The notes beneath the pieces were generated by a model, which saw only the letters and a list, made by a program, of their open reading frames with translations, was not told the DNA's origin and did no database searches. The position numbers and the translations under genes were made by a program. A stretch of 35,389 nucleotides of DNA from Actinomycetota bacterium (GTDB lineage: Bacteria > Actinomycetota > Acidimicrobiia > Acidimicrobiales > CADCSY01): contig JAHWJI010000015.1 in assembly GCA_019348495.1 (NCBI GenBank), positions 1-35,389 on the forward strand, in the 5' to 3' direction. The stretch's first letter is position 1. Every line of letters begins with the position of its first letter. Shown one piece after another: positions 1 to 7,001 of this stretch.

Positions 1-231
1 GGCCCTGGCATGCGGGCGGTGATCGAACGCTTGCTGGCCTCGCTGCCTGTTCCGGTCGTCGTCGACGCCGACGCGCTGAACCTGCTCGGCACCGAGCTCG
101 TGCGCGTGACCGCCGGGGCCGCCGGTCCTCGCGTGTTGACACCACACCCCGGGGAGATGGCGCGCCTGCTCGGCGTCGAGATCCCGGACGTGCAGCGCGA
201 TCGCCTGGGAGCGGCCCGGCGCCTCGCTGCC
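1..231 (+). pseudogene. nnrD: NAD(P)H-hydrate dehydratase fragment (NnrD, interior piece)
   Basis: The frame is open from base 1 and reads like the ribokinase-type domain of ADP-dependent (S)-NAD(P)H-hydrate dehydratase, which repairs hydrated NAD(P)H. Visible signatures are [12 protein letters not shown] (about residues 19-30) and [13 protein letters not shown] (about 46-58), both typical of this family. The 5' part lies outside the window. After the residues [11 protein letters not shown] (near base 230) family-like sequence stops. The expected VVLKG stretch and the GxxD catalytic region are missing, and the frame continues only as low-complexity read-through of an opposite-strand gene until a stop at 381. 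The gene is therefore broken here, by rearrangement or by an assembly join. The identity of the fragment is fairly secure; the cause of the break is not. Confidence 0.7.
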
Positions 232-345
232 GGAGCTGCCCAGGGCCCACACCAGGGCAGCCATCGCAGCGAGGCCGGCGACGACGATGAACGGCGTCGT
301 ACCGCTCCTGGTGGCGCGCCGGGGAGAACGCTTCTTCTTGGTCAC
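220..345 (-). pseudogene. 5' end of a membrane-anchored protein, truncated at the nnrD junction
   Basis: On the minus strand a GTG at 345 follows a strong Shine-Dalgarno (AAGGAG, 6 nt away). It opens a frame with a textbook anchor N-terminus: a basic stretch [15 protein letters not shown], then a hydrophobic segment beginning at [17 protein letters not shown], then a Gly/Ser linker. After about 40 residues the frame runs into the antisense of the nnrD fragment, so only the start of the gene remains. It lies downstream of csoR-copA and the small CxxC protein on the same strand, 157 bp after the latter. Short-anchored thioredoxin-fold or DUF3105-like proteins begin this way, but nothing diagnostic is left. 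The exact end of its own sequence, somewhere in 205-235, cannot be fixed. Confidence 0.55.
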
Positions 346-392
346 GAGATGCTCCTTGAACAGAGTTGGGGGCGCCCATGAAGGCGACGGGT

Positions 393-407
393 AGGTCGAC
401 TCGACCT
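393..407. promoter_or_regulatory. 15-bp palindrome upstream of the truncated minus-strand gene
   Basis: AGGTCGA and TCGACCT flank a single C, giving 7-bp perfect arms. It sits about 50 bp upstream of the GTG at 345, in the 346-502 gap that otherwise shows no gene. The position suits an operator, but this is inference and the regulator is unknown. Confidence 0.3.
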
Positions 408-473
408 GATCGAACCTGACGGCGACGGTCGCCCCCCGAAGGCGGAGACGGCACCGAGCCGACGACGGCTACA

Positions 474-488
474 GCCCTCGCTGAGGGC
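474..488 (-). terminator. Possible hairpin after the small membrane protein gene
   Basis: GCCCTC-GCT-GAGGGC forms a perfect 6-bp stem 15 nt past the stop of the 503-760 gene on the minus strand. No T-run follows, so an intrinsic terminator is only a weak suggestion. Confidence 0.25.
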
Positions 489-502
489 GCGCGCGTGCGG
501 CG

Positions 503-760
503 CTAGGCCAGTTGCGGGGGTCGGTCGAAGACGGCCGCTCGCAGCAGGCCGGTCATGACCAGGCGTCGGAGGCGCACTCGCTGCTCCAAGAGCACGGCGA
601 CGTAAGCGAACCCTGCGAGCACCACGAAGGTGCACAGGGGGCCAGCGGCGGTGGCTGGGCCACAGTCGCCGCAGGGGGCCGCGCCCATGCCGGGCATCAG
701 CACGGGCAGCCCGATGATCACCACCAGCACCACCAGGGCGACGAGGAGAACCTTCTTCAT
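503..760 (-). CDS. Small two-span membrane protein with an extracytoplasmic CxxC, in the copper operon
   Basis: An 85-residue protein starting [20 protein letters not shown] first hydrophobic span covers about residues 4-24, followed by a Met/Cys loop ([16 protein letters not shown]) with a CGDC pair and another Cys at about 43. A second span covers about 43-60, and the tail is basic. Its ATG at 760 overlaps the TGA of copA by 4 nt, so translation is almost certainly coupled to the copper ATPase. I do not recognise a named family. Met and paired Cys in a loop next to a Cu(I) exporter suggest metal handling or a role as an exporter accessory, but this is inference from position and composition only. 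Confidence 0.75.
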   Translation of the reverse strand: MKKVLLVALVVLVVIIGLPVLMPGMGAAPCGDCGPATAAGPLCTFVVLAGFAYVAVLLEQRVRLRRLVMTGLLRAAVFDRPPQLA

Positions 761-3054
761 GGTCGCTTCATGGACGCTTCATGGTCGTGTCCCAAGGTAG
801 GGGTGTAGGAACCGGCGGCCACGGCCGGACGGGGCGGGCGGCGGAAGCGGTAGAGGCGCAGGCTGTTGGTGACGACCGACACGCTCGAGAACCCCATGGC
901 GGCGCCGGCCAGGATGGGGTTGAGGAGCCCGAGGGCGGCCACGGGGATGAGCACCACGTTGTAGCCGAAGGCCCAGCCGAGGTTCTGGAGGATGGTACGG
1001 AACGTCCGGCGGGAGAGGCGGATGGCGGTGGCCACGCCCTCGAGCTCGGCCGACAGCAGGGTGATGTCGGACGACTCGATGGCGACGTCGGTACCCGTCC
1101 CGATGGCGATGCCGAGGTCGGCCTGGACCAGGGCGGGGGCGTCGTTCACGCCGTCACCGACCATGGCCACGACCCGTCCCTCCTCCTGCAGCCGGCGGAC
1201 CTCGTCCACCTTGTCTTCGGGCAGCACCTCGGCGAGCACCCGGTCGATGCCGACCTGGGCGGCGATGGACGCCGCCGTGCGTTGGTTGTCGCCGGTGATC
1301 ATCACCACCTCGATCCCCAGCGCCTGAAGGTCGGCGACGACCGCCGGAGCGTCGTCGCGGAGGGTGTCGGCCACGGCCAGAACACCGCGGACCCGGCCGC
1401 CCCAGCCGGCGAGGATGGCGCTCTTGCCCTCGCCTTCCAGGCGCTCGGCAGCGGCATCGACATCGGTACAACCCATTAGCCCCGCTTCGGCCATGAGCTT
1501 GCGCCGGCCGACGTGGACCACCTCGTCGTCGACGGTGGCTCTTACGCCGTGGCCGATGATGGCCTCGAAACGAGCGGCGGCGGGCACCGAGCCCCACCGC
1601 TCCCTGGCGCCGTCGACGACCGCCCGGCCAACGGGGTGCTCGGAGCCCTGTTCCACGGCGGCGGCTCGGCGCAACAGGTCCTCGGCGTCGACGCCGTCGG
1701 CAGGCACGACGTCGGTGAGGGCCATCTCGCCTCGAGTCAGGGTGCCGGTCTTGTCGAACACCACGGTGTCGATGCGCTTGGAGCGCTCCAGCACCTCGCC
1801 ACCCTTGATGAGCACGCCCATGGACGCCCCCCGGCCGGTGCCGACCATGATGGCGGTGGGGGTGGCCAGCCCCAGCGCACAGGGGCAGGCGATGATCAGC
1901 ACGGCCACCGCCGCCACCAGCCCGGCCGTGGCGTCGCCGCCGATCAGCCACCAGGCCAGGAGCGTGAGCACGGCGACGAGCGCCACCACGGGCACGAAGA
2001 CCCCCGAGATGCGATCGGCCAGGCGCTGGACCGGCGCCTTGGTGCCCTGGGCGTCCTCCACCAGGCGCACGATCTGGGCCAGCGCCGTGTCGGACCCGAC
2101 CGCTGTCGCCTGCAAGGTCAGCACGCCCTGGGCGTTGACGGTGCCCCCCGCCACCCGGTCGCCAGCCTTCTTGTCGACCGGCACCGACTCGCCCGTGAGC
2201 ATGGACTCGTCGACCGCCGAGGCGCCGTCGACCACCTCGCCGTCGACCGGGATCTTCTCGCCGGGGCGGACCCGGAGCAGATCGCCGACCCGGACGTCCT
2301 CGACCGGCACCATCCGCTCCTCGCCGTCGGTGACCACGCGGGCCTCCTTGGCACCGAGCTCGAGCAGGGTGCGGATGGCCCGGGAGGCTCGTCCCTTGGC
2401 CCGGGCCTCGAAGTACCGGCCGAGGAGCAGGAAGGCGATGATCAGGGCGGCGGTGTCGAAGTAGTGATCGGCGTGGGGCGGGCCGAGCACCACCTGGTAG
2501 ACGGAGAAGCTGAAGGCGGCCAGCGTGCCCATGGCGATGAGCGTGTCCATGTTGGCTTGGCGGCTCCGGGCCCGCACCGCCGCCTGGTGCAGGAACGGCC
2601 ACCCCGCCCAGAACTGCACCGGGACGGTGAGGGCGAGCGCGCTCCAGCGGGCCCACGGCTCGTGCATGAAGGCCATGGACAGCACCAGCACCGTGATCCC
2701 GAGCGGCCAGGCGACCAGCACCCGGCGCAGCCACATCCGCTGAAGGATGTCCTCGGTGTCGACCTCCTCGGCCTCATGGGAGGGCTCCGCCGGGCTGAGG
2801 CCGTACCCGGCCTTGCCCACGGCGGCGACCAGGTCGTCGGCTGACACCTGGTCGGGGTCGAAGGCGATGGTCGCCTTGCCGGTGGCGAAGTTCACCCTGG
2901 CCTCGGCCACGCCCGGCTGGCGGGCCAGCACCTTGTTGACGCGCGCCGCGCACGACCCGCAGGTCATGCCCGACACGGTGAACTCCAGCTCGGTGGTGTC
3001 TCCCGGCACCCGGCTCTCGGTCTCGGTCTGGGTCTGGGTCTGGGTCTGGGTCAT
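757..3054 (-). CDS. copA: Copper-exporting P1B-type ATPase (CopA/CtpV type)
   Basis: A 765-residue ATP-driven Cu(I) exporter of the inner membrane. Domains in order: a short Thr/Gln repeat at residues 2-14, an N-terminal heavy-metal-associated domain with GMTCGSC at 29-35, and membrane spans from about 110 to 215. Then come the actuator domain with TGES (287-290), the metal-binding CPC (390-392), phosphorylation motif DKTGT (434-438), the HP pair (473-474), TGDN (587-590) and GDGVND (633-638). YN at 699-700 and Met720-SS at 723-724 match the Cu(I)-selective subgroup. The ATG at 3054 is chosen because AGGAGGAG precedes it and it overlaps the csoR stop by 4 nt; the frame is open 43 codons further upstream, inside csoR. 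The C-terminus has a GHDHE stretch. It is followed by a coupled small CxxC protein. Confidence 0.95.
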   Translation of the reverse strand: MTQTQTQTQTETESRVPGDTTELEFTVSGMTCGSCAARVNKVLARQPGVAEARVNFATGKATIAFDPDQVSADDLVAAVGKAGYGLSPAEPSHEAEEVDTEDILQRMWLRRVLVAWPLGITVLVLSMAFMHEPWARWSALALTVPVQFWAGWPFLHQAAVRARSRQANMDTLIAMGTLAAFSFSVYQVVLGPPHADHYFDTAALIIAFLLLGRYFEARAKGRASRAIRTLLELGAKEARVVTDGEERMVPVEDVRVGDLLRVRPGEKIPVDGEVVDGASAVDESMLTGESVPVDKKAGDRVAGGTVNAQGVLTLQATAVGSDTALAQIVRLVEDAQGTKAPVQRLADRISGVFVPVVALVAVLTLLAWWLIGGDATAGLVAAVAVLIIACPCALGLATPTAIMVGTGRGASMGVLIKGGEVLERSKRIDTVVFDKTGTLTRGEMALTDVVPADGVDAEDLLRRAAAVEQGSEHPVGRAVVDGARERWGSVPAAARFEAIIGHGVRATVDDEVVHVGRRKLMAEAGLMGCTDVDAAAERLEGEGKSAILAGWGGRVRGVLAVADTLRDDAPAVVADLQALGIEVVMITGDNQRTAASIAAQVGIDRVLAEVLPEDKVDEVRRLQEEGRVVAMVGDGVNDAPALVQADLGIAIGTGTDVAIESSDITLLSAELEGVATAIRLSRRTFRTILQNLGWAFGYNVVLIPVAALGLLNPILAGAAMGFSSVSVVTNSLRLYRFRRPPRPAVAAGSYTPTLGHDHEASMKRP

Positions 3055-3365
3055 CGATTCTCCTCCTGCGCCAGCGTCAACTCGGGACCGGGACCGGTGG
3101 CGATGCGGTCGTAGCGCAGCGCCTCCATGAGCTCGTCGACGATCTCCTCGGTCCGCCCGGCGACCATGGCAGCGGCCACGCACGTCTCCAGGTGGTTGCG
3201 AAGGACGATCCGGCTGGCCCGTTCCAAGGAGCCCTGTACCGCCGAGAGCTGCTTCATGACCTCGGGGCAGTAGGTGTCGTCCTCGACCATCCTGAGCACG
3301 GCGTCGAGATGGCCCCGCGCCGTCTTGAGGCGGTTCACCACCGCTCCTTGATGAGCTTCCTTCAC
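3051..3365 (-). CDS. csoR: Copper-sensing transcriptional repressor, CsoR family
   Basis: A 104-residue all-helical repressor that releases DNA when it binds Cu(I). With the GTG at 3365 as residue 1, the Cu ligands are Cys33, His58 and Cys62. The 25- and 4-residue spacings equal those of the M. tuberculosis CsoR Cys36-His61-Cys65 triad. The frame is open further upstream (ATG at 3434). That start would add an unrelated N-terminus and place the operator inside the coding region, whereas GTG at 3365 lies 7 nt after a TAGGAT box and gives the usual family length. It is the first gene of csoR-copA-CxxC protein and overlaps copA by ATGA. Autoregulation through the inverted repeat at 3379-3393 is expected. 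Confidence 0.9.
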   Translation of the reverse strand: MKEAHQGAVVNRLKTARGHLDAVLRMVEDDTYCPEVMKQLSAVQGSLERASRIVLRNHLETCVAAAMVAGRTEEIVDELMEALRYDRIATGPGPELTLAQEENR

Positions 3366-3372
3366 ACCACTG

Positions 3373-3400
3373 ATCCTACCCACCTGGGGTGGGCCTTCCA
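3373..3400 (-). promoter_or_regulatory. csoR promoter with CsoR-type operator between -35 and -10
   Basis: Read on the minus strand: TGGAAG (3400-3395), a 16-bp spacer, then TAGGAT (3378-3373), with GTG 7 nt further on. That spacing implies a leaderless transcript. The spacer holds the inverted repeat CCCACC-TGG-GGTGGG (3379-3393), close to the known mycobacterial CsoR site with its CCCACC and GGTGGG arms. Repressor binding there would block RNA polymerase directly. Confidence 0.75.
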
Positions 3401-3646
3401 CCGTTGCTCGCCCTATGCTGATACGGACACTCATCTCGCTACCGGTGACCGTCGCGTGAAAAGGGGGGACTTGGCGAACGCCGCCATCCATCCCCTCGTC
3501 TCGTGCTCGAATGAGCTTGAGCAACGGGGTAGGGCCGGACGCCGGGACGAGTTCGCAGGCCTGGCTGCAGGAGGGATCGAGCCATCACCAACGATGAGCT
3601 GAGAGACGACCAACAGGGTTCTGAGGCTGGCGCTCGTCCTGCACTG

Positions 3647-3943
3647 ATGGCCGTCGGCTGCGCAGCATTCGTGATGACCGCGGTCGTCCTCGAGGCGGTC
3701 GCGGGCCGCGCAGCGAACTCGTCCGTCCCCTCTTGGGCTGTGGGCCTGTTCCCGATCAGTTGGCCGCATCCGGCTCGGGTCGGGTGGTGGTTGGCGGTCG
3801 CCGCCGCCGCCCTGGGGTTCCGCCTGGCGCTGGTGCGGCTCGGTCTCGGCCGCCACCACCTGGTGACCGCCTTCACCGTGCTCCCGTTCGTCGTCCTCGC
3901 CGCTGGCGTGGCGTTCAGCGCGGACTGGGCGACCTGGCACTGA
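3647..3943 (+). CDS. Small hydrophobic membrane protein
   Basis: A 98-residue protein with about three hydrophobic spans (residues 1-20, 43-62 and 70-90), separated by short loops; the second span begins near the pair GWWL. No recognised domain. The frame is open upstream of the ATG. A good Shine-Dalgarno (AGGAGGG, 3569-3575) lies about 70 nt before this ATG with no ATG/GTG/TTG at the right distance in frame, so the true start could be a rare codon (ATC at 3584), adding a hydrophilic N-terminus. It is divergent from csoR with about 280 bp between starts. It is immediately followed by a decayed PIN-domain gene. Function is unknown; membership of the copper segment is positional only. Confidence 0.55.
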   Translation: MAVGCAAFVMTAVVLEAVAGRAANSSVPSWAVGLFPISWPHPARVGWWLAVAAAALGFRLALVRLGLGRHHLVTAFTVLPFVVLAAGVAFSADWATWH

Positions 3944-3949
3944 CCCTCG

Positions 3950-4181
3950 AGGCACGACCAGGCGCGATCTCTCCTCGAGGGCCGACCTCCCGACCAGCTC
4001 GTGGTCCCCTCGCAGTGGCGGCGGGGGCCGCCTGGCTGACCGGCTCTCGGCTGTGGTCGACCACCGAGGCCGCCTTCGTCGCCTCCGTCGCCGACGACGA
4101 CTTCCGAACCACCGACTTGACCTCAGGGGACTGGGCGCGATGCAGGACCTGATTGAGCGCTACCGGAATCTCCGTCTAGGC
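3950..4181 (+). pseudogene. Remnant of a VapC-like PIN-domain toxin, two frameshifts
   Basis: Three consecutive reading frames join into a recognisable PIN-toxin middle. The first reads RHDQARSLLEGRPPDQLVVPS to about 4012. The second, beginning VAAGAAWLTGSRLW, runs from 4015 to about 4139 and includes ADDDFRTTDLTSGDWAR. The third is MQDLIERYRNLRLG from 4140 to 4181. VapC RNases typically have a LVVPSPVVAE-A-LLGSRL stretch followed by LT--DW-R---L-ERY--L-LG, matching this order. The N-terminal DTSAL and C-terminal DASVVALAER/TLDRRHF parts are absent, so catalytic Asp residues are lost. No VapB partner is visible. High G/C at third positions in each piece supports former coding. I place the frame changes near 4013 and 4139. 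Confidence 0.6.
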
Positions 4182-4436
4182 CGGTCCGGCCCTTGGGGGC
4201 GAGAGCCTCCTCTCGGCTCGTAGCGCCTGACCACACATGCCCCACGACCGTTCGCCACCCCGGCGCTGTGGCAGCAATCGACAGCGCACCCGCAGCTGCG
4301 CTGGTTGTTCGTCGCTGAAGATCGATCCAGGGTTGGCCACGCGGCCCGCCGGAGACAGCCCGGGCATACGACGGCGGCCTCCGGTGTTGTCGGGGCTGGA
4401 GACGTGTTCCACTGTCGACGTGGACAGGAGGTGGAG
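4182..4436. other. Gap with no supported gene
   Basis: About 255 bp between the PIN remnant and the next gene. Short frames occur on both strands but none has a start, Shine-Dalgarno or family resemblance I can support. It may hold further decayed sequence. The last 12 bases contain the AGGAGG ribosome site of the following gene. Confidence 0.4.
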
Positions 4437-4697
4437 ATGACGATGTCGATCGTGTCGATGGTGTTGGCCGCGGCCAGGCCCTGGACCTACTGGCTCGCTC
4501 CACCGCTGCTGGCCGCCGAGTTGATCGTGATCGTCGGCCTGGCGATCGGGTACCACCGCAAGGTGGTGGTACCCAGCTATCAGCGACAGCTGTACGAGCA
4601 GCAGCGCCAAGTCGAGCAGCTCTCGGAGCGTGGAATGGCGACGGTGCACCAACTGATCCCATCCGCCGGCCGGCCCCAGCGGCAGCGGGTGGCGTAG
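4437..4697 (+). CDS. Single-span membrane protein with a charged C-terminal helix
   Basis: An 86-residue protein. The ATG at 4437 is chosen because AGGAGG lies about 6 nt upstream; the frame is open back to 4305 without any ribosome site. One membrane span at about residues 17-38 (beginning WLAPPLLAAELIVIVG) is followed by a Gln/Arg/Glu-rich helix (YQRQLYEQQRQVEQLSERG) likely to form a cytoplasmic coiled coil. The stop is 3 nt before the thioredoxin start, so the two are surely co-transcribed. No family is recognised. It could anchor or partner the thioredoxin, which is inference from adjacency. Confidence 0.7.
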   Translation: MTMSIVSMVLAAARPWTYWLAPPLLAAELIVIVGLAIGYHRKVVVPSYQRQLYEQQRQVEQLSERGMATVHQLIPSAGRPQRQRVA

Positions 4698-4700
4698 CCC

Positions 4701-5147
4701 ATGACGGCGGGGTCGCCTACGCCGACCGCGGCATGCCCCTCGTGTGGGACCCGCAACCGCGTTCCGCCCGCGGCGTCCGGCAGCCCCCGCTGCGGTCGCT
4801 GCCAGGTGCCGCTGCCCTGGATCGCAGAGGCCGACGATGCGACCTTCACCGATATCGCCGAGCGTAGCCCCCTCCCGGTCGTGGTCGACCTCTGGGCGCC
4901 GTGGTGCGGTCCCTGCCGCACCATCGGCCCCATCCTCGAGCAGCTCGCCGGTGAGTTCGCCGGCCGCTGCAAGCTCGTGAAGGTCAACGTCGACGGGGCG
5001 CCGGCGACAAGGGCCCGCTTCGTCGTCCAGGGCGTCCCCACCCTCATCGGCCTGCGCGACGGTCGTGAGGTCGCCCGTCAGGTGGGCGCCGCCCCCGCCG
5101 ACCGCCTCCGCCATTGGATCAGCACCAGCGTCGCCAAGGCTGCCTGA
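4701..5147 (+). CDS. trxC: Thioredoxin with N-terminal zinc ribbon (Trx2/TrxC type)
   Basis: A 148-residue disulfide reductase. The N-terminal ribbon has two CxxC pairs (Cys12/Cys15 and Cys31/Cys34), as in thioredoxin 2 (TrxC), where they bind zinc. The thioredoxin fold follows from about residue 42, with the active site WCGPC at 68-72 and a cis-proline in the VPTLI motif. There is no signal peptide, so it is cytoplasmic. It begins 3 nt after the single-span protein gene. TrxC-type thioredoxins are linked to oxidative and metal stress in other bacteria, which suits the copper neighbourhood; that link is inference. The symbol rests on domain architecture. Confidence 0.9.
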   Translation: MTAGSPTPTAACPSCGTRNRVPPAASGSPRCGRCQVPLPWIAEADDATFTDIAERSPLPVVVDLWAPWCGPCRTIGPILEQLAGEFAGRCKLVKVNVDGAPATRARFVVQGVPTLIGLRDGREVARQVGAAPADRLRHWISTSVAKAA

Positions 5148-5217
5148 GCCCCGCAGGCGCAGCACCTGGTGACACCCTGATCCAGCCCGAAGTCACCGGC
5201 GGTCTCGACAACAGGGA

Positions 5218-5835
5218 TCAAGCGAAAGGGCCCTCACCGTCATGCCACTGGGCGTCCTGCCATGCCTGGTGGATCTCGCGGCGCAGCCGACCGCGATCGA
5301 GGACCGGGAGGCCCTGCTTTCGGCCCAAGCCCGGAGCTCGGCGGTCGATGGAGCAGGTTGAGGAGGGGCTTTGGCGGCGCCGTGCTCGCCCATCCCGATC
5401 CGCTCGAGGGTGGGGCGCTCGTCGCTTGCCCATGACCGGGCGGCGGCGAGGTAGCGGTAGGTCCACTCCTTGGCCAGCTTGCGGGTCTCGCAGAACGCGA
5501 TCGGGATGCTGGGCCAGCGGACCTGCAGCTCGGCCAGGCCGTCGGCGACGAGCGCCGGCCGTACTCGCTCGAGGGCGAAGATCTTGGAGTAGCGGTCCTC
5601 CACGACGACTGCGGCGCGGGGGCAGGGTGGCCAGCTCGCCAAGGCCGTAGCGCAGCCGGCCGCCGATCAGGCTGGCCACGAGATCGGGCACGGACTTGCG
5701 CTCGACCGCGACGATCAGCTTGCCGTCGACGAGGACCGCGTAGTCCCCGCAGGGCAGGCCCGCTCGCGGGTGCGCGGCGACTGCCAGAACTCAACGACGT
5801 GGTGGACCCGAGGAGCGCCTCTCGCCAGGCCACCG
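5218..5835 (-). pseudogene. Decayed ERCC4-domain nuclease gene
   Basis: Four minus-strand pieces form one protein when joined. (a) VVEFWQSPRTRERA, near 5800-5765. (b) LPCGDYAVLVDGKLIVAVERK through GGRLRYGLGELATLP, to about 5623. (c) RAAVVVEDRYSKIFALERV through AELRAWAE, about 5617-5320. (d) GLPVLDRGRLRREIHQAWQDA and on, to the TGA at 5218. Piece b-c carries the ERCC4 nuclease signature (GDY, then VERK, then VEDRYS), and piece d resembles an Lsr2-like C-terminal helix region. Between b and c there is one extra G in a five-G run (5618-5622). Between c and d one base is missing near 5316-5320. Between a and b about 40 codons expected in the family are gone. The two later shifts cancel each other, so sequencing error is possible for them, but not for the deletion. 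Confidence 0.7.
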
Positions 5836-5967
5836 GGCGTCGCCCGCGGCTGCTGAGCCAGAGCCACCTCGAGGGAACCCCGAGCTCGCCGTGGCGGTGG
5901 CCAGCCCCGTAGCCCTTTCCAGACGGCTGCGGCTCGGCCGGGTGGTGGGGGACGGGGAGGGCCGTGC

Positions 5968-6198
5968 TCAATGGGAACCGGCAGGCATCTCCTCGGTGAC
6001 GTCGGCACCCATGTTGGCGTGCCCTCCGGCCTGGAGCCGCAGGGCGATCATGCCCAGGGCAACGGCCGCGATCAGGGCGATGAACACCACCACGACCCTG
6101 CTTCCGTCCCTTACGGGGGGACCGGTGTACCGAGCCGGCCCCGTCTCCTGTCGCAGGCCGCCGGCACTCTCGTCGCTCGACACGCCCGGAGCGCTCAT
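5968..6198 (-). CDS. Small single-span membrane protein coupled to the DUF305 lipoprotein
   Basis: A 76-residue protein: a hydrophilic N-terminal half, one membrane span at about residues 34-54 (VVVVFIALIAAVALGM), and a short tail containing HANMGADVTEEM. Its ATG overlaps the TGA of the DUF305 gene (ATGA), so they are translated together. The short tail with His and Met just outside the span could contact metal or the lipoprotein; this is speculation. No named family recognised. Confidence 0.7.
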   Translation of the reverse strand: MSAPGVSSDESAGGLRQETGPARYTGPPVRDGSRVVVVFIALIAAVALGMIALRLQAGGHANMGADVTEEMPAGSH

Positions 6199-6770
6199 GC
6201 CTCGAGCAGCCGGTCGATCTCTTCGATCTCCGCTCGCTGGGTGTCGACGATCCTCTGGGCCAGGTCCTTGGCCGCGGGGAACTGGCCCGCCTCCAGCTCC
6301 TGTTCGGCCATCATGACGGCGCCGACGTGGTGCTCGCGCATCTGGGTGAGGAACATCTCGTCGAACTCGCCTCCGGACGCCGCTTGGAGCGAGGCCATCT
6401 GCTCCTCGCTCATCATCCCGTTCATCTCGCCACCACCGCCCATGTCCATACCGCCCATCGAGCCTTCGACCGGCTCGCCCCAGTCCTCCAGCCAACCTCT
6501 CATCATCTCGATCTCCGGTGCCTGTGCCGCCTTGATCTCGGCCGCCAGGTCCTTCACCTCCTGGGACTCGGCCCGCTCGGCCGCAAGGTCGGACATCTCG
6601 ACGGCTTGCTGGTGATGGGGGATCATCATCTGGGCGAAGGTCACGTCGGCGGTGTTGAAGCTCTCCGGGCTCGACTGCTCCCCCTGTTCGATGACCCCTC
6701 CGGTGTCCTGGCTGCCGCAGGCGGTGAGAAGAGCGGCGATGACGAGCAGTACGCCACCAAGACGTCTCAC
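6195..6770 (-). CDS. DUF305-family lipoprotein, Met/His-rich
   Basis: A 191-residue secreted lipoprotein. The GTG at 6770 is selected because GGAGGT lies 8 nt upstream and it gives a classical lipoprotein signal (RRLGGVLLVIAALLTACGS, lipobox Cys at 18). Two DUF305 repeats are visible: MMIPHHQQAVEMS with HisHis at 52-53 and MREHHVGAVMMAEQEL with HisHis at 147-148. Between them is a Met/Gly-rich linker (about residues 104-120). DUF305 proteins are ferritin-like four-helix proteins often found beside copper resistance genes. The paired His and Met residues suggest extracytoplasmic metal binding, consistent with copA and csoR nearby. The longer open frame upstream of this start lacks a ribosome site. 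It is coupled to a 76-residue membrane protein. Confidence 0.88.
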   Translation of the reverse strand: MRRLGGVLLVIAALLTACGSQDTGGVIEQGEQSSPESFNTADVTFAQMMIPHHQQAVEMSDLAAERAESQEVKDLAAEIKAAQAPEIEMMRGWLEDWGEPVEGSMGGMDMGGGGEMNGMMSEEQMASLQAASGGEFDEMFLTQMREHHVGAVMMAEQELEAGQFPAAKDLAQRIVDTQRAEIEEIDRLLEA

Positions 6771-6987
6771 GGGGGGGTACCTCCTGATCGGGGATGGCGA
6801 GGCGTTGGCCACCTCGACCTTGTGCACCGGGATGGTACCGACAGGAGGGGCCGGTTCGGCAGGGTAGGCCAGGCAGGGCCAGCGCCCGACACCTCCTCTT
6901 AGCATCCGGGGATGAGAGGTGGGTGGATCGCAGCGGGGATGACGTCGGCCGCTCCAGGCTGATGGCCGAGACCAGCAATAGCGCCAC

Positions 6988-7001
6988 TACCCTGGCCGCC
7001 G
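6988..7001 (+). promoter_or_regulatory. Putative leaderless promoter -10 of def
   Basis: TACCCT (6988-6993) lies 8 nt before the ATG of def, with no Shine-Dalgarno between them. This matches the TANNNT pattern seen before several other genes in the window. No convincing -35 box. Confidence 0.4.

Noticed and set aside
1513-2844. Long plus-strand open frame of 443 codons opposite copA
   Set aside because: It is the antisense of copA; composition is Gly/Asp/His/Arg-rich without any domain, and copA is certain.
5148-5217. GGTGAC/GTCACC inverted pair after the thioredoxin gene as a terminator
   Set aside because: 6-bp stem around an 18-nt loop and no T-run; too weak to call.
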